From the NCBI GenBank assembly GCA_011087605.1, contig JAALLE010000002.1, positions 1-64,000 of the forward strand: a stretch of DNA of 64,000 nt, read 5' to 3'. This document shows, in pieces, positions 36,035 through 45,030 of the stretch (its first letter is position 1; every line of letters begins with the position of its first letter). The notes below the pieces were generated by a model. The model made no database searches, had not been told where the DNA came from, and worked only from the letters and a program-made list of their open reading frames with translations. The position numbers and the translations under genes are program-made. This stretch comes from Hyphomicrobiales bacterium (GTDB lineage Bacteria > Pseudomonadota > Alphaproteobacteria > Rhizobiales > Rhizobiaceae).

Positions 36035-39000
36035 AGCAGAGATTCCTGTCGTACACGGGAACGCGCATCGCTGACAAATTTTGCCATCATATCGACATCA
36101 GACGGTTCCTCGTCACTTTCTTCATCCTGCCGGCCGGAGACGACGGAAATCGGATCGAGCCGGGTCCAGGCTGGAACTGCCGACATCAGGGCAGTGGCCA
36201 AAAGCCCGCTTCGAAGCACAAATGACACGCCACCGACGGAAAGGAGAGAGCCAAAGGTGAATGTCACCTTGGCAACTGACGCACCCAGAAGGTCTTCTTC
36301 CTGACGCATTTCGTCGCCAACCCGATCAAGATCTTTCATGAGTGCCGGGCGGTCGATCCTGGTGAATGTGTATGCTGTGGCTTGAGCAGGCTTCTCTTCC
36401 ATCGACTCGTATTTAGATTGGGGGTCTTCGATAATCGGTGTCGAAGGCGCTCGCGTGGGAAGAACTGCGTCCTGCAAAACGTCGATTTTCGGTTGAATTA
36501 TTAGCCTGGTATCCGCTGATGTGTCTGACTGTTGAATATAATTCACACTTGCCTTTTTATTTTTTTCTGCAGCATGCGTTAGTGTTTCAACAACTGTATT
36601 GGAGCCGAAATCAATTACGATCTCTTCCTCAGAATCTTCTTCTGCGTCCTCGATGGTTTCAAAAGGGTCGATATCTACGGGATCAGCCATCGCCAAAACC
36701 AGCCCAACGTCGCGCTGATTGATTACGCTCAGGGTTGCTGGTGTGCCGGGACCCTCTGCATCGTGTATTGTGAACGAAAATGAAGATGTACCGGCATTGC
36801 CTTCAACCGGGACATAGGTGAGACCGACAAGTTGGCCTGATGTCAGTGTGTCGCCATTCTCAACCACCGAGGCGCCGTCATCATAGCTCAGGAACCCAGC
36901 AAGGCCGTCGACGTTGTTGAAGGTAACGTTTTGAAGTTCATCACCTTCAGAATCAATAAATCCGAAAGGGCCAGCACCCAGATAAAGCGGCTCATCGTCG
37001 ATTGTTGTCAACGAAATATCGATCCCAACAGGCCTGTCATTAACCGGAGTTAGATAGAGAGATACTGTTGCCAAAGTGGACGCACCATCGGCATCGATGG
37101 CGCGATAGGTAAATGCGTCATTCCCGTTGACGTCCAGTTGTGGCTGATAGGTGAAGGAACCGTCTGGGCTCAAAACCACAGTACCGTTTGTAGAGTCGGT
37201 TTCCAATGCAAACGAAATTGCATCGCCGTCGGGGTCAGAATCGTTAAATGCAACATTTCCGCTGATCAATAAGTCTTCGATGCCGAAAAATGCGTCTGCA
37301 CCGGCATTCGGGGCAGGATTGTTAACCGACCAGTTGAACAAAGCCGTTGCCATGCCGCCACCAGGATCAGTTGCCAGGATTTGAACGGCAAAAGGACCAT
37401 CGGTTGAGGCACTTTTGCTGATGGTCCCGCCGATCACTCCTGAAAGGGGATCGATTGACAAACCAGTCGGGAGACCCATGGCCGAATAGGTCAGGGCGTC
37501 TCCATCGACGTCACCAAAACCAGTGGAAACATCAAGCAGTTCTGCGTCAGAATCATCACTAACCCGGTCGACCATTGTTGCTGCACTTGGTGGATCATTG
37601 ACCGGAGAGACGGTAATCGTCATCGCGGCAGCGGTCGCCCCCGGGTCGGCGTCATTGACGGCATAATCGAAACTCGCCGCAGCGTTGCTGTCGGGTGCGG
37701 GGGCAAAGGTCAGATCGGCAATTTGTGCCGCTGTTATTGTCATGCCATTGGTGACCGTAATTGTTCCGCCGGTGTGGGTAAGAGTGCCTCCGGCCAGAGA
37801 CAGATTGGAGATGGTTATCGATTGCAAACCATCGCCTTCAACATCGCTGAAGCCAAAGTCGCTCACCGAAAACATATAAGTTTCGTCTTCATCCGTCACC
37901 ACTGCACCACCGATTGCTACCGGCGGGTCGTTGATCGGGTTGACTGTTATCGCCATCCCGGCAGCCGTGGCTCCCGGATCGGCGTCATTGACGGTGTAAT
38001 CCAAGCTCGCCGCAGCGTTGCTGTCAGGTGCGGGGGCAAAGGTCAGATCGGCAATTTGTGCCGCTGTTATTGTCATACCATTGGTGACCGTAATCGTTCC
38101 GCCGGTGTGGGTAAGAGTGCCTCCGGCCAGAGACAGATTGGAGACAGTTATCGATTGCAAACCATCGCCTTCAACATCGCTGAAGCCAAAATCACCAATC
38201 GCGAATATGTAGGGTACATCCTCATCCGTCGCCAGGGCACCGCCAGTTGCTACCGGCGGGTCGTTGATTGGGTTGACAATGATGTTCATTGCCGCGGCGA
38301 CCGTTCCCGGGTCAGCATCATTGACCGTATAATCGAAACTGGCGGCTGTTGTACTGTTTGTGGCGGGGATAAACGTCAGGCTGGCAATTTCGGTGGCGGA
38401 AATCGTCATGCCATTGGTGACGACTGTACCACCGGAATGAGTCAGACTACCGCCAGCCAGCAATAGATTGGAGACGGTAATGGACTGCAGTCCGTCACCT
38501 TCGTCATCGTCGAAACCGAATTCGGCAACATCAAAAACATGCGGCACTTCCTCATCGGTGGTGACCGTGCCGCCGGTAGCCTCTGGAACATCGTTGATGT
38601 CCTGGATCACCACAGATATCGACTGGCTATCGGTGCCCCCCCATGGGTCGGTCGCCTGCACTGTTACCGTGTAGATGTTGTTGGTGTTGGAATCTGTCGG
38701 GTTTTCAAAATCTGGGGACGCCAAAAAGGCCAGCGCTCCGGTAACTGAATCGATTTCAAACTTGTCGGCGTCCAACCCACCGACAATCGAATAGCTTAGA
38801 ATATCCGCCGGAACATCGGCGTCCGTTGCCACAACATCAGTCACTGCGGTGGAATTTTCATCTCTAACAAGCAGAGCCGCCGCCAAGCCACCGTCTGAAG
38901 TTATGACCGGGTCAAAGTTTTGATTGTTGCCAACCACTCTGAACAACAGGTCGTGCCATGCCTGAGGGCTTCCATCGCTTTTGAGACGGTCGCCAAAATT

Positions 39001-40203
39001 GTAATTTACGTCGTGCTCAACCGCCACCTCCACACCCGAAGAGAGGTTGCTGGTGGACACCCTAATTACATAAGATGCCCCGTTGTTGAGTGTCACTGAA
39101 CTGTCGAGATTCACACTGTGCCAGGCAAAGTCACCGTCCAGTTCACTTCCCGACAGAGTGCCCGTGGTCAATACGGGTCCGGAGAAACCGTCCCGGATTT
39201 CCACTGTAACGTCCTGAAGCGGCGCTCCATCGGCTATTCTCAGCACCAAATCGACCTGATTTACATGATAGTTTGATCCCATAGCCGAATGCTTAAAAGT
39301 TTGGCCAATATGTTGGTCCGAACCAATCGGTTCATAGTGATCAATGTCTGCAAACGGTACTTCGTGGGATTGCAAAACCTCACCACTCAGGATCCCTTGC
39401 CATGATGCATCGGCGGCTAGTGCATCGGTATCAATGACCCCGACATGATGCTCAAGCGCCCAATCTCCGCCATTGGATTGATGACCGGTTGTATCCGTGC
39501 TGGCGGCGATATCTGCTCCGGTAAGAAGGGTGAGAATCTCGGCTGCATATTGCCCTTCGGGTCCCTCAGCAAAATCACAGCCATAGATCAGGATATCACC
39601 CTGTTCGTTGAGCGACGCCCCAATCATTGCCAGATTCGCGGTGTGCTGATTAAGCATGGACTGCCAGGTCAGCGACGCATTGCCAAGATGGAGCTCCCCT
39701 TCGCTGCCATGACTGAAGATGTGAATGGCATCCAGATCGGTGCGACCAGCCAGCGCATCCGCCATCTGCTGAACACCATCCTTGGCCATATCGATGACGA
39801 TGACTTCAGCATCGATTGGCAGATCAACAAGGCTGGATTCTATCTCCTCAACATCTGAGGCAATGAAGATAATCTGTTTCGACCCCTGAATTGGTTCTAC
39901 GTACAAGTCCAATTGATCATTCGTGTCTGGGTCGTCGGGATTGGATGATGCCGCTGGCAATTGTTGAAGTGAAAAATTGCTCTCGACATAGTCATCTGCG
40001 AGTTCGGTGTGGATCGCCTGATGAACCGAATCAGCGATTGTTTCCGCTGCCGCCGCATCGAGTAAAATGCGTGGCTCCAGTGCGCGCATCAAAGCCGGAC
40101 CGGGCGGTGGTGGTGCAACCAGACTGGCTCTTACCGGGCCATTTGTCACAATATGGCATGATTGATCGGCAGAGACGATCAAATCCGCTTCCCTTTGAGC
40201 CAA
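36031..40203 (-). CDS. Giant DUF4347 / cadherin-like repeat surface protein
   Basis: 1390 residues. Near the N terminus is LEPRILLDAAAAE, a hallmark of DUF4347 proteins, followed by DUF4347 (about 120-270, HIFSHGSEGELHLGNASL, DILIYGCDFAEG). Then come a lectin-like region (about 275-405), a cadherin repeat (about 430-540), three 110-111-residue tandem repeats (about 550-880), and further Ig/cadherin-like repeats. An acidic linker leads to a C-terminal hydrophobic segment (VTFTFGSLLSVGG to LLATALMSAVPAW) ending in a short tail, a known C-terminal form of this family. The start codon shown is TTG with only a distant GGAG; an ATG at 40089 (MRALEPRILL) is a reasonable alternative. It is co-translated with the GGDEF-EAL gene. 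Probably a large adhesin. Confidence 0.85.
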   Translation of the reverse strand: MAQREADLIVSADQSCHIVTNGPVRASLVAPPPPGPALMRALEPRILLDAAAAETIADSVHQAIHTELADDYVESNFSLQQLPAASSNPDDPDTNDQLDLYVEPIQGSKQIIFIASDVEEIESSLVDLPIDAEVIVIDMAKDGVQQMADALAGRTDLDAIHIFSHGSEGELHLGNASLTWQSMLNQHTANLAMIGASLNEQGDILIYGCDFAEGPEGQYAAEILTLLTGADIAASTDTTGHQSNGGDWALEHHVGVIDTDALAADASWQGILSGEVLQSHEVPFADIDHYEPIGSDQHIGQTFKHSAMGSNYHVNQVDLVLRIADGAPLQDVTVEIRDGFSGPVLTTGTLSGSELDGDFAWHSVNLDSSVTLNNGASYVIRVSTSNLSSGVEVAVEHDVNYNFGDRLKSDGSPQAWHDLLFRVVGNNQNFDPVITSDGGLAAALLVRDENSTAVTDVVATDADVPADILSYSIVGGLDADKFEIDSVTGALAFLASPDFENPTDSNTNNIYTVTVQATDPWGGTDSQSISVVIQDINDVPEATGGTVTTDEEVPHVFDVAEFGFDDDEGDGLQSITVSNLLLAGGSLTHSGGTVVTNGMTISATEIASLTFIPATNSTTAASFDYTVNDADPGTVAAAMNIIVNPINDPPVATGGALATDEDVPYIFAIGDFGFSDVEGDGLQSITVSNLSLAGGTLTHTGGTITVTNGMTITAAQIADLTFAPAPDSNAAASLDYTVNDADPGATAAGMAITVNPINDPPVAIGGAVVTDEDETYMFSVSDFGFSDVEGDGLQSITISNLSLAGGTLTHTGGTITVTNGMTITAAQIADLTFAPAPDSNAAASFDYAVNDADPGATAAAMTITVSPVNDPPSAATMVDRVSDDSDAELLDVSTGFGDVDGDALTYSAMGLPTGLSIDPLSGVIGGTISKSASTDGPFAVQILATDPGGGMATALFNWSVNNPAPNAGADAFFGIEDLLISGNVAFNDSDPDGDAISFALETDSTNGTVVLSPDGSFTYQPQLDVNGNDAFTYRAIDADGASTLATVSLYLTPVNDRPVGIDISLTTIDDEPLYLGAGPFGFIDSEGDELQNVTFNNVDGLAGFLSYDDGASVVENGDTLTSGQLVGLTYVPVEGNAGTSSFSFTIHDAEGPGTPATLSVINQRDVGLVLAMADPVDIDPFETIEDAEEDSEEEIVIDFGSNTVVETLTHAAEKNKKASVNYIQQSDTSADTRLIIQPKIDVLQDAVLPTRAPSTPIIEDPQSKYESMEEKPAQATAYTFTRIDRPALMKDLDRVGDEMRQEEDLLGASVAKVTFTFGSLLSVGGVSFVLRSGLLATALMSAVPAWTRLDPISVVSGRQDEESDEEPSDVDMMAKFVSDARSRVRQESLL
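37561..38556 (-). repeat. Three tandem 330/333-bp coding repeats
   Basis: Units start at Asp codons 38556, 38226 and 37893 on the minus strand, spaced 330 and 333 bases. The second and third units are nearly identical in DNA, including long exact stretches around ACAATAACAGCGGCACAAAT and its neighbours; the first is more diverged. Each unit reads from DExxPxxF through GDGLQSIT and NDADPG to NDPPVA. Recent duplication or gene conversion is likely, and copy number may vary. Confidence 0.85.
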
Positions 40204-40391
40204 ATAATTCTGACATCGCTCCGTTGGATTAGTTTTAACCTAATCACGTGCCGAATGTTTTCAAATTTATCTTTATGAATAACTTTGCCAGAATTGTCGC
40301 AAGCTTGCATCTATCAGCCTATTTTGTGAGGTGCATGTCGTACAGAACGCGCCGCAATTTTATGCGTCCTACAGATGAATCGGGAACCGAT

Positions 40392-41654
40392 ATGACTGTT
40401 GAAAATATAGATACAGTGATTGTAGGCGGCGGTCAGGCCGGCTTGGCCATGAGTGAGCATTTGGGACAACTTGGCATTGAACACCTGATCCTTGAGCGCT
40501 ACAGGATTGCCGAGCGCTGGAGGTCGGAACGTTGGGATTCTCTGGTTGCCAATGGGCCGGCCTGGCACGATCGATTTCCGACGCTGGAGTTTTCCGACAC
40601 CGAACCGGGAGCCTTTCCTGGCAAGGAACGGGTGGCAGACTATTTCGTCGAATACGCACAGGTCATCAAGGCGCCAATCAGATGTGGTGTGGAAGTAACC
40701 AGCGCTGAAAAACTACCAGGCCAGATGGGCTTTCGGGTGGAGACATCGCAAGGCGCTATTGAAGCGAGGAACGTGGTTGCGGCCACCGGTCCCTTTCAAC
40801 GTCCCGTTATTCCACCGGTCATTCCTGAACAGACCGATGTTCTGCAAATGCATTCCAATGCCTATCGGAACCCCGAAAACTTGCCGCAGGGGGCAATTTT
40901 GGTAGTTGGCGCTGGTTCATCGGGTGGCCAGATTGCCGATGAACTATTGCGTGCAGGGAGAAAAGTTTACCTGTCGGTTGGTCCACACGACCGTCCACCG
41001 CGCAGCTATCGCGGACACGATTTTGTCTGGTGGCTGGGCGTGCTCGGCAAATGGGACGCCACCGCGCTGGATCCAGGCACTGAACATGTCACGATCTCCG
41101 TCAGTGGCGCGCGCGGCGGGCATACGGTTGACTTCCGCCAACTGGCAGAAAAGGGCATGAATCTGGTTGGCCTGACAATGTCATTTGAAGACAGTATTTT
41201 GCATTTTGCCGACGATCTGGGGGACAATATTGCGCATGGTGACAACAACTATCTGTCGGTTCTGGATGAAGCGGATGAATGGGTTGAGCGAAATGGCCTC
41301 GACCTGCCGTTGGAGCCGGAAGCCCGGCTGATCGGGCCTGACCCGGAATGCGTCACCCATCCAATCCGGCAATTAAACTTGAAACAAGCTGGCATCAGCA
41401 CGGTGATCTGGGCCACTGGTTACGCGGTCGATTATAGCTGGTTGAAAGTGGATTCATTCGATGAGAGAGGCAATCCGATCCATCAACGGGGCGTATCATC
41501 AGAATCTGGAGTCTACTTTGTCGGCTTGCCGTGGCAATCCCGCAGAGGATCGTCGTTTATCTGGGGTGTTTGGCACGATGCCAAATATGTTGCCGACCAG
41601 ATCGCCATCCAGCGTTCCTATATTACCCACCACAATTCCACACAAACGAGTTAG
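40392..41654 (+). CDS. Flavin-containing monooxygenase-like NAD(P)/FAD oxidoreductase
   Basis: 420-residue flavoprotein. FAD motif: TVIVGGGQAGLAMSEHL near residue 8. A second Rossmann motif for NADPH is VVGAGSSGGQIADEL near 175. The C-terminal ATGYAVDYSWL is typical of the FMO/CzcO group. I chose the ATG giving the FAD motif at the start; the frame is open 48 codons further up with no family sequence. It is convergent with the LysR gene, the stop codons overlapping by 4 bases. The substrate is unknown; N- or S-oxidation or Baeyer-Villiger-type reactions are known in relatives. Confidence 0.87.
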   Translation: MTVENIDTVIVGGGQAGLAMSEHLGQLGIEHLILERYRIAERWRSERWDSLVANGPAWHDRFPTLEFSDTEPGAFPGKERVADYFVEYAQVIKAPIRCGVEVTSAEKLPGQMGFRVETSQGAIEARNVVAATGPFQRPVIPPVIPEQTDVLQMHSNAYRNPENLPQGAILVVGAGSSGGQIADELLRAGRKVYLSVGPHDRPPRSYRGHDFVWWLGVLGKWDATALDPGTEHVTISVSGARGGHTVDFRQLAEKGMNLVGLTMSFEDSILHFADDLGDNIAHGDNNYLSVLDEADEWVERNGLDLPLEPEARLIGPDPECVTHPIRQLNLKQAGISTVIWATGYAVDYSWLKVDSFDERGNPIHQRGVSSESGVYFVGLPWQSRRGSSFIWGVWHDAKYVADQIAIQRSYITHHNSTQTS

Positions 41655-42550
41655 ATTGCAGCTTCGGTCTGGGCGATCTCGGCCTGCAACCAGGCGCCGA
41701 ACGCGGAGGCTATTTCAAAATTTTCATTTTGCCTGACCGTCAGATAATAACCATCATGGGCTGCCAGACTCTCCCTCTCCAGAACCAGCAGTGATCCATC
41801 CACCAGACAGGGTGCAGCCACAAGCGAACTGGTAAGGGCAATACCGGTGCCAGCTTTGGCAAAGTCAACCGCCGCCCCATGGGACTCCACATTGCAACTG
41901 ATGTTCAAATTCTCCAAATAAGCTCGCTCCGCAGCCCAGCGGTTCCACGTATCCGTCGTGCCCAGCACCTGAATGAGGGGAAAGTCAGCAATGTAGTCAG
42001 GAGAAAACTCCCGGTTACCGAAATCGGAGATGAGATCTGGTGAAGCCACCATCACCATTCGATTGTGCCCAATTCTGACCGAATCCGATTGAGCCGAACT
42101 GGGGGCATCAAATCGTAATTCGACATCTGCATTCAACCCGGTAAACTCGTCAGGCCAGACCTTTGAGATCACCCTAAATCCAATATCTGGATGAAGGGTG
42201 GCAAAATGTTTCAGCCGAGGGGCCAGATACCATTGCGCCAAACTCGTGCTGACGCTTATCGTCAGCAATTGTTTGTCCGTTGGAGTTTCAAAAGTTTCGG
42301 TGGCCGATTGCAAGATGCTGATGGCGCTGGCGACGGTGGGAAGCAACCGACGCCCCTGATCCGTAAGCGCTATGCCGCGGTGTTTTCGCACGAACAAAGC
42401 GCAGCTGAATTTATGCTCAAGCGACCGAACATGCTGACTAATCGCCGATTGAGTGAGATTCAATTCCTGCGCAGCAAGGGTAAAGCTTAAATGCCGCGCG
42501 GCGCATTCAAACGCGCGGAACCAGGCCAGCGGGGGAAGAGAGCGAGCCAT
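41651..42550 (-). CDS. LysR family transcriptional regulator
   Basis: 299 residues. The N-terminal winged helix is in LPPLAWFRAFECAARHLSFT and LNLTQSAISQHVRSLEH; the effector-binding domain fills the rest. PPLAWFRAFEAAARHLSF-type N termini are typical of the GcvA-like LysR group. It is divergent from the DUF1185 operon, with a perfect palindrome containing T-N11-A between them. It probably controls that operon and itself. The C terminus overlaps the convergent monooxygenase gene by 4 bases. Confidence 0.92.
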   Translation of the reverse strand: MARSLPPLAWFRAFECAARHLSFTLAAQELNLTQSAISQHVRSLEHKFSCALFVRKHRGIALTDQGRRLLPTVASAISILQSATETFETPTDKQLLTISVSTSLAQWYLAPRLKHFATLHPDIGFRVISKVWPDEFTGLNADVELRFDAPSSAQSDSVRIGHNRMVMVASPDLISDFGNREFSPDYIADFPLIQVLGTTDTWNRWAAERAYLENLNISCNVESHGAAVDFAKAGTGIALTSSLVAAPCLVDGSLLVLERESLAAHDGYYLTVRQNENFEIASAFGAWLQAEIAQTEAAI

Positions 42551-42565
42551 ACTGCCTCAACACAT

Positions 42566-42584
42566 GCATTAGTAATACTAATGC
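42566..42584. promoter_or_regulatory. LysR-box palindrome
   Basis: GCATTAGTA-A-TACTAATGC, a perfect 9-bp inverted repeat with one central base, containing ATTAG-N5-CTAAT and so the T-N11-A LysR core. It lies 16 bases upstream of the LysR start and overlaps a potential ATG of the opposite gene, arguing that the true start of that gene is further downstream. Confidence 0.7.
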
Positions 42585-42685
42585 CAATGACCAAAAATCC
42601 ATTGTTTGTCAATGCAACGGCACCGGTTCAAGATGCCCTTGAACGCTTCCTGCGACCCCACCGACAGATTGAACTGGCCCATTCG

Positions 42686-43285
42686 ATGACCCCGGAAATC
42701 CGCAAAATTGTTACCTTTGATGAGGAAATTCTGATCGAAGGTTTTAAACCCGTGGCAACTCCTTGGCGGATGTTTGCTGTTGCTGCCGTGGTCACCAACC
42801 CCTGGGCAGGACGCTATGTCGAAGATCTGAAGCCGGAAATCATGGCATTTGGTCCGCCGCTGGGGGAATTGCTGACCAAACGCATGATTGCATTGGCCGG
42901 TTCGGGAGAAGCGATCGAAGCCTATGGAAAGGCGGCTGTCGTTGGGCTGGACGGTGAGATTGAACATGCCTCAGCGCTGATCCATACATTGCGTTTCGGT
43001 AATTTCTATCGCGAAGCGGTAGGTGCAAAAAGTTACCTTGCCTTTTCCAATACGCGCGGTGGTGCAAACGCGCCGATTTCCATTCCCTTGATGGACAAAG
43101 TCGATGCCGGGCGACGCTCGCATTATCTGACCATTCAATTTGCCATCCCCGATGCACCGCGAGCCGACGAGATGGCGATCGTGCTGGGTGGAGCAACGGG
43201 AGGGCGCCCCCACCACCGTATTGGTGATCGCTATCAGGATTTGAAGGATCTGGGTCATGACCTCGACAACCCTGCCGCGGTCTGA
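42686..43285 (+). CDS. DUF1185 (amino acid synthesis family) protein
   Basis: 199 residues from MTPEIRKIVTFDEEILIEG, which matches the usual family N terminus, as does VVTNPWAGRYVEDLKPEI. The C terminus has EMAIVLGGATGGRPHHRIGD. The frame is open to 42491, with ATGs at 42581 and 42587, but these lie inside or against the LysR palindrome and have no clear Shine-Dalgarno; I therefore prefer the family start. The biochemical role of DUF1185 is not established. It is first in a five-gene oxidative operon and overlaps the hydrolase gene by 29 bases. Confidence 0.82.
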   Translation: MTPEIRKIVTFDEEILIEGFKPVATPWRMFAVAAVVTNPWAGRYVEDLKPEIMAFGPPLGELLTKRMIALAGSGEAIEAYGKAAVVGLDGEIEHASALIHTLRFGNFYREAVGAKSYLAFSNTRGGANAPISIPLMDKVDAGRRSHYLTIQFAIPDAPRADEMAIVLGGATGGRPHHRIGDRYQDLKDLGHDLDNPAAV

Positions 43286-44081
43286 GTTGAGCCAAAGCCT
43301 GTCAGGGTGGCGAGGTGGTGCCGGCCCGGCAATGTTGCTAATCCACGGTGTTGGTCTTTGTGCGGACGCCTGGGCGCCCGTGCTGCCAATACTGACCCGC
43401 CATTTTGCAGTCACGGCGGTCGATCTTCCCGGCCATGGCGGCAGTTCGAATTTTGCCGAAGGGCGTGGCACGACACTTGAGGACTTCAGTACGGAGATTG
43501 GCAACTTGCTGTCGTCTGGTGGCAACAGGTCGCTGGTGGTTGGTCATTCACTGGGCGCATTGATCGCCCTTGATGTAGCAATCCGGCTTCCTGAACTGTT
43601 GACCGCCGTGGTGCCGCTGAATGCGATTTATCGCCGATCAAACGCGGCAACAAATGCCGTCAAGGCGCGGGTGCAGGAACTGTCTGGTATTGAAAATCCA
43701 GATCCCGCACCGACAATAAGCCGCTGGTTTGGCGAATCCCCGGATGGCGAAACGGCCGCTATGGCGGAGGACTGTCGCCGCTGGCTGACCCAGGTTGACC
43801 CACTCGGGTACCGCCAAGCTTATCAAACCTTTGCAAGTGAAGACGGACCGACAGACGCTTCGTTGGCCAGTCTGGCCTGTCCGGCGTTGTTTGTGACCGG
43901 AGCGGATGAACCAAATTCAACCCCCGATATGTCAACGAACATGGCACATCTGGTTCCCAGGGGCCGGGCGGTGATCATTCGAAATGCGCGTCACATGATG
44001 CTGATGACTCACGCGGCAGAAGTTTGTGCCCATCTGCTTGAATTCTGCAAACATCTGGATGGTGCCCATGACCAGGTTTGA
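43257..44081 (+). CDS. Alpha/beta hydrolase
   Basis: 274 residues. The oxyanion region is LLIHGVGLCADAWAPVLP, the nucleophile elbow is VVGHSLGALIALD (GHSLG) and the catalytic His is in RNARHMMLMTHA. The lid is small, about 60 residues between 140 and 200. Members of this size cleave esters, lactones, carbamates or C-C bonds. It overlaps the preceding and following genes (29 and 14 bases), so production is coupled with the flavin reductase. In the RutD-like role it would hydrolyse the product of the luciferase-like monooxygenase; that is inference. Confidence 0.9.
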   Translation: MTSTTLPRSELSQSLSGWRGGAGPAMLLIHGVGLCADAWAPVLPILTRHFAVTAVDLPGHGGSSNFAEGRGTTLEDFSTEIGNLLSSGGNRSLVVGHSLGALIALDVAIRLPELLTAVVPLNAIYRRSNAATNAVKARVQELSGIENPDPAPTISRWFGESPDGETAAMAEDCRRWLTQVDPLGYRQAYQTFASEDGPTDASLASLACPALFVTGADEPNSTPDMSTNMAHLVPRGRAVIIRNARHMMLMTHAAEVCAHLLEFCKHLDGAHDQV

Positions 44082-45021
44082 TCCAAAACAATTGCGCAAT
44101 GCTTTGGCTAGTTACATGACTGGCGTGACTGTTGTGACCACCAGGTCAACCGACGGAACTCTGGTTGGTTTTACCGCAAATTCTTTTACGTCTGTATCGC
44201 TCAACCCGCCCTTGCTTCTGGTTTGCCCAGGAAATCACCTGTCGAGTTTCGACATATTCGCAAAGACGACCCATTTTGCAGTTAACATTCTGGCGGAAGG
44301 GCAGGAGGCAGTATCCAATATATTTGCCGGATCAAAGGAAGACAGATTTTCCCAGATCAATTGGACGCCAGATCAATTTGGTTGCCCGCTGATTGACGGC
44401 GCCGCCGCGCAGTTTACCTGTTCGCTTCAAAATCGGGTTGAAGCTGGTGACCATCACATTCTGATCGGCCAGATAGAACACTATCAGGCGTCGACAAAAC
44501 GTGGTTTGGGCTATTGTCGCGACGGCTATTTCAGCCTGTCCAAGGAGCGCCAGTCCGAGGCCGCCGCCCAGGGAGAGCAGAAATTTATCTGCGGTGCGTT
44601 GATTGAATATCAAGATCAGCATTGTCTGTTGAGGGAGCCCGCAGGTCGGTACCTTCCAGCAGTCGAGCTCAACAATCGGTCCGGAGCACGCACCTCGCTT
44701 CTGGACCATTTCAACGGGCTCGGCTTGAAGGTTAGAATCGGACCGGTCTACTCGATTTATGATGATGTTGAAAATGGTGAACACGTCACGATCTTTCGCG
44801 CCACATTGTTGGAAAAACCAGCGCTTGATGAAGTAGAGCTGCGAACGATTTCGCAATTGTCGCCCGATGACTTTAGCCGCCCGGTCAACGCGGACATGAT
44901 CCGACGTTATCGCGAAGAACACGACCACAATCAGTTTGGGCTTTATGTCGGTGATGCGGTTCGCGGTGAGGTTCACCCCAGCGGCGGCGGCGGCGACGGC
45001 GGCAAAAGCGCTACATTCTAG
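44068..45021 (+). CDS. Flavin reductase domain protein with an extra C-terminal domain
   Basis: 317 residues. The first ~165 are a FMN-binding flavin reductase domain (LRNALASYMTGVTVVTTRS, GFTANSFTSVSLNPPLLLV, HFAVNILAEGQEAVSNIFAG, HHILIGQIEHY). The remaining ~150 (KFICGALIEYQDQHCLLREP, YDDVENGEHVTIFRA, to QFGLYVGD) are extra and look like a small Nudix-like fold, a weak guess. It ends in a Gly-rich tail. It should supply reduced flavin to the luciferase-like monooxygenase starting 9 bases downstream. The start ATG was chosen from the family N terminus. Confidence 0.87.
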   Translation: MTRFDPKQLRNALASYMTGVTVVTTRSTDGTLVGFTANSFTSVSLNPPLLLVCPGNHLSSFDIFAKTTHFAVNILAEGQEAVSNIFAGSKEDRFSQINWTPDQFGCPLIDGAAAQFTCSLQNRVEAGDHHILIGQIEHYQASTKRGLGYCRDGYFSLSKERQSEAAAQGEQKFICGALIEYQDQHCLLREPAGRYLPAVELNNRSGARTSLLDHFNGLGLKVRIGPVYSIYDDVENGEHVTIFRATLLEKPALDEVELRTISQLSPDDFSRPVNADMIRRYREEHDHNQFGLYVGDAVRGEVHPSGGGGDGGKSATF

Positions 45022-45030
45022 GAGACTGAT

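Noticed and set aside
37723-38466. 247-codon plus-strand open frame with Cys/Arg-rich repeats
   Set aside because: Shadow of the repeats in the surface protein gene; its repetition only mirrors the sense strand.
37561-38556. Regular repeats that might suggest a CRISPR or satellite array
   Set aside because: Units are 330-333 bases, in frame and coding; there are no short repeats with spacers.
40204-40391. Longer N terminus for the flavin monooxygenase
   Set aside because: The added 48 residues precede the FAD motif without family likeness; a later ATG places the motif normally.
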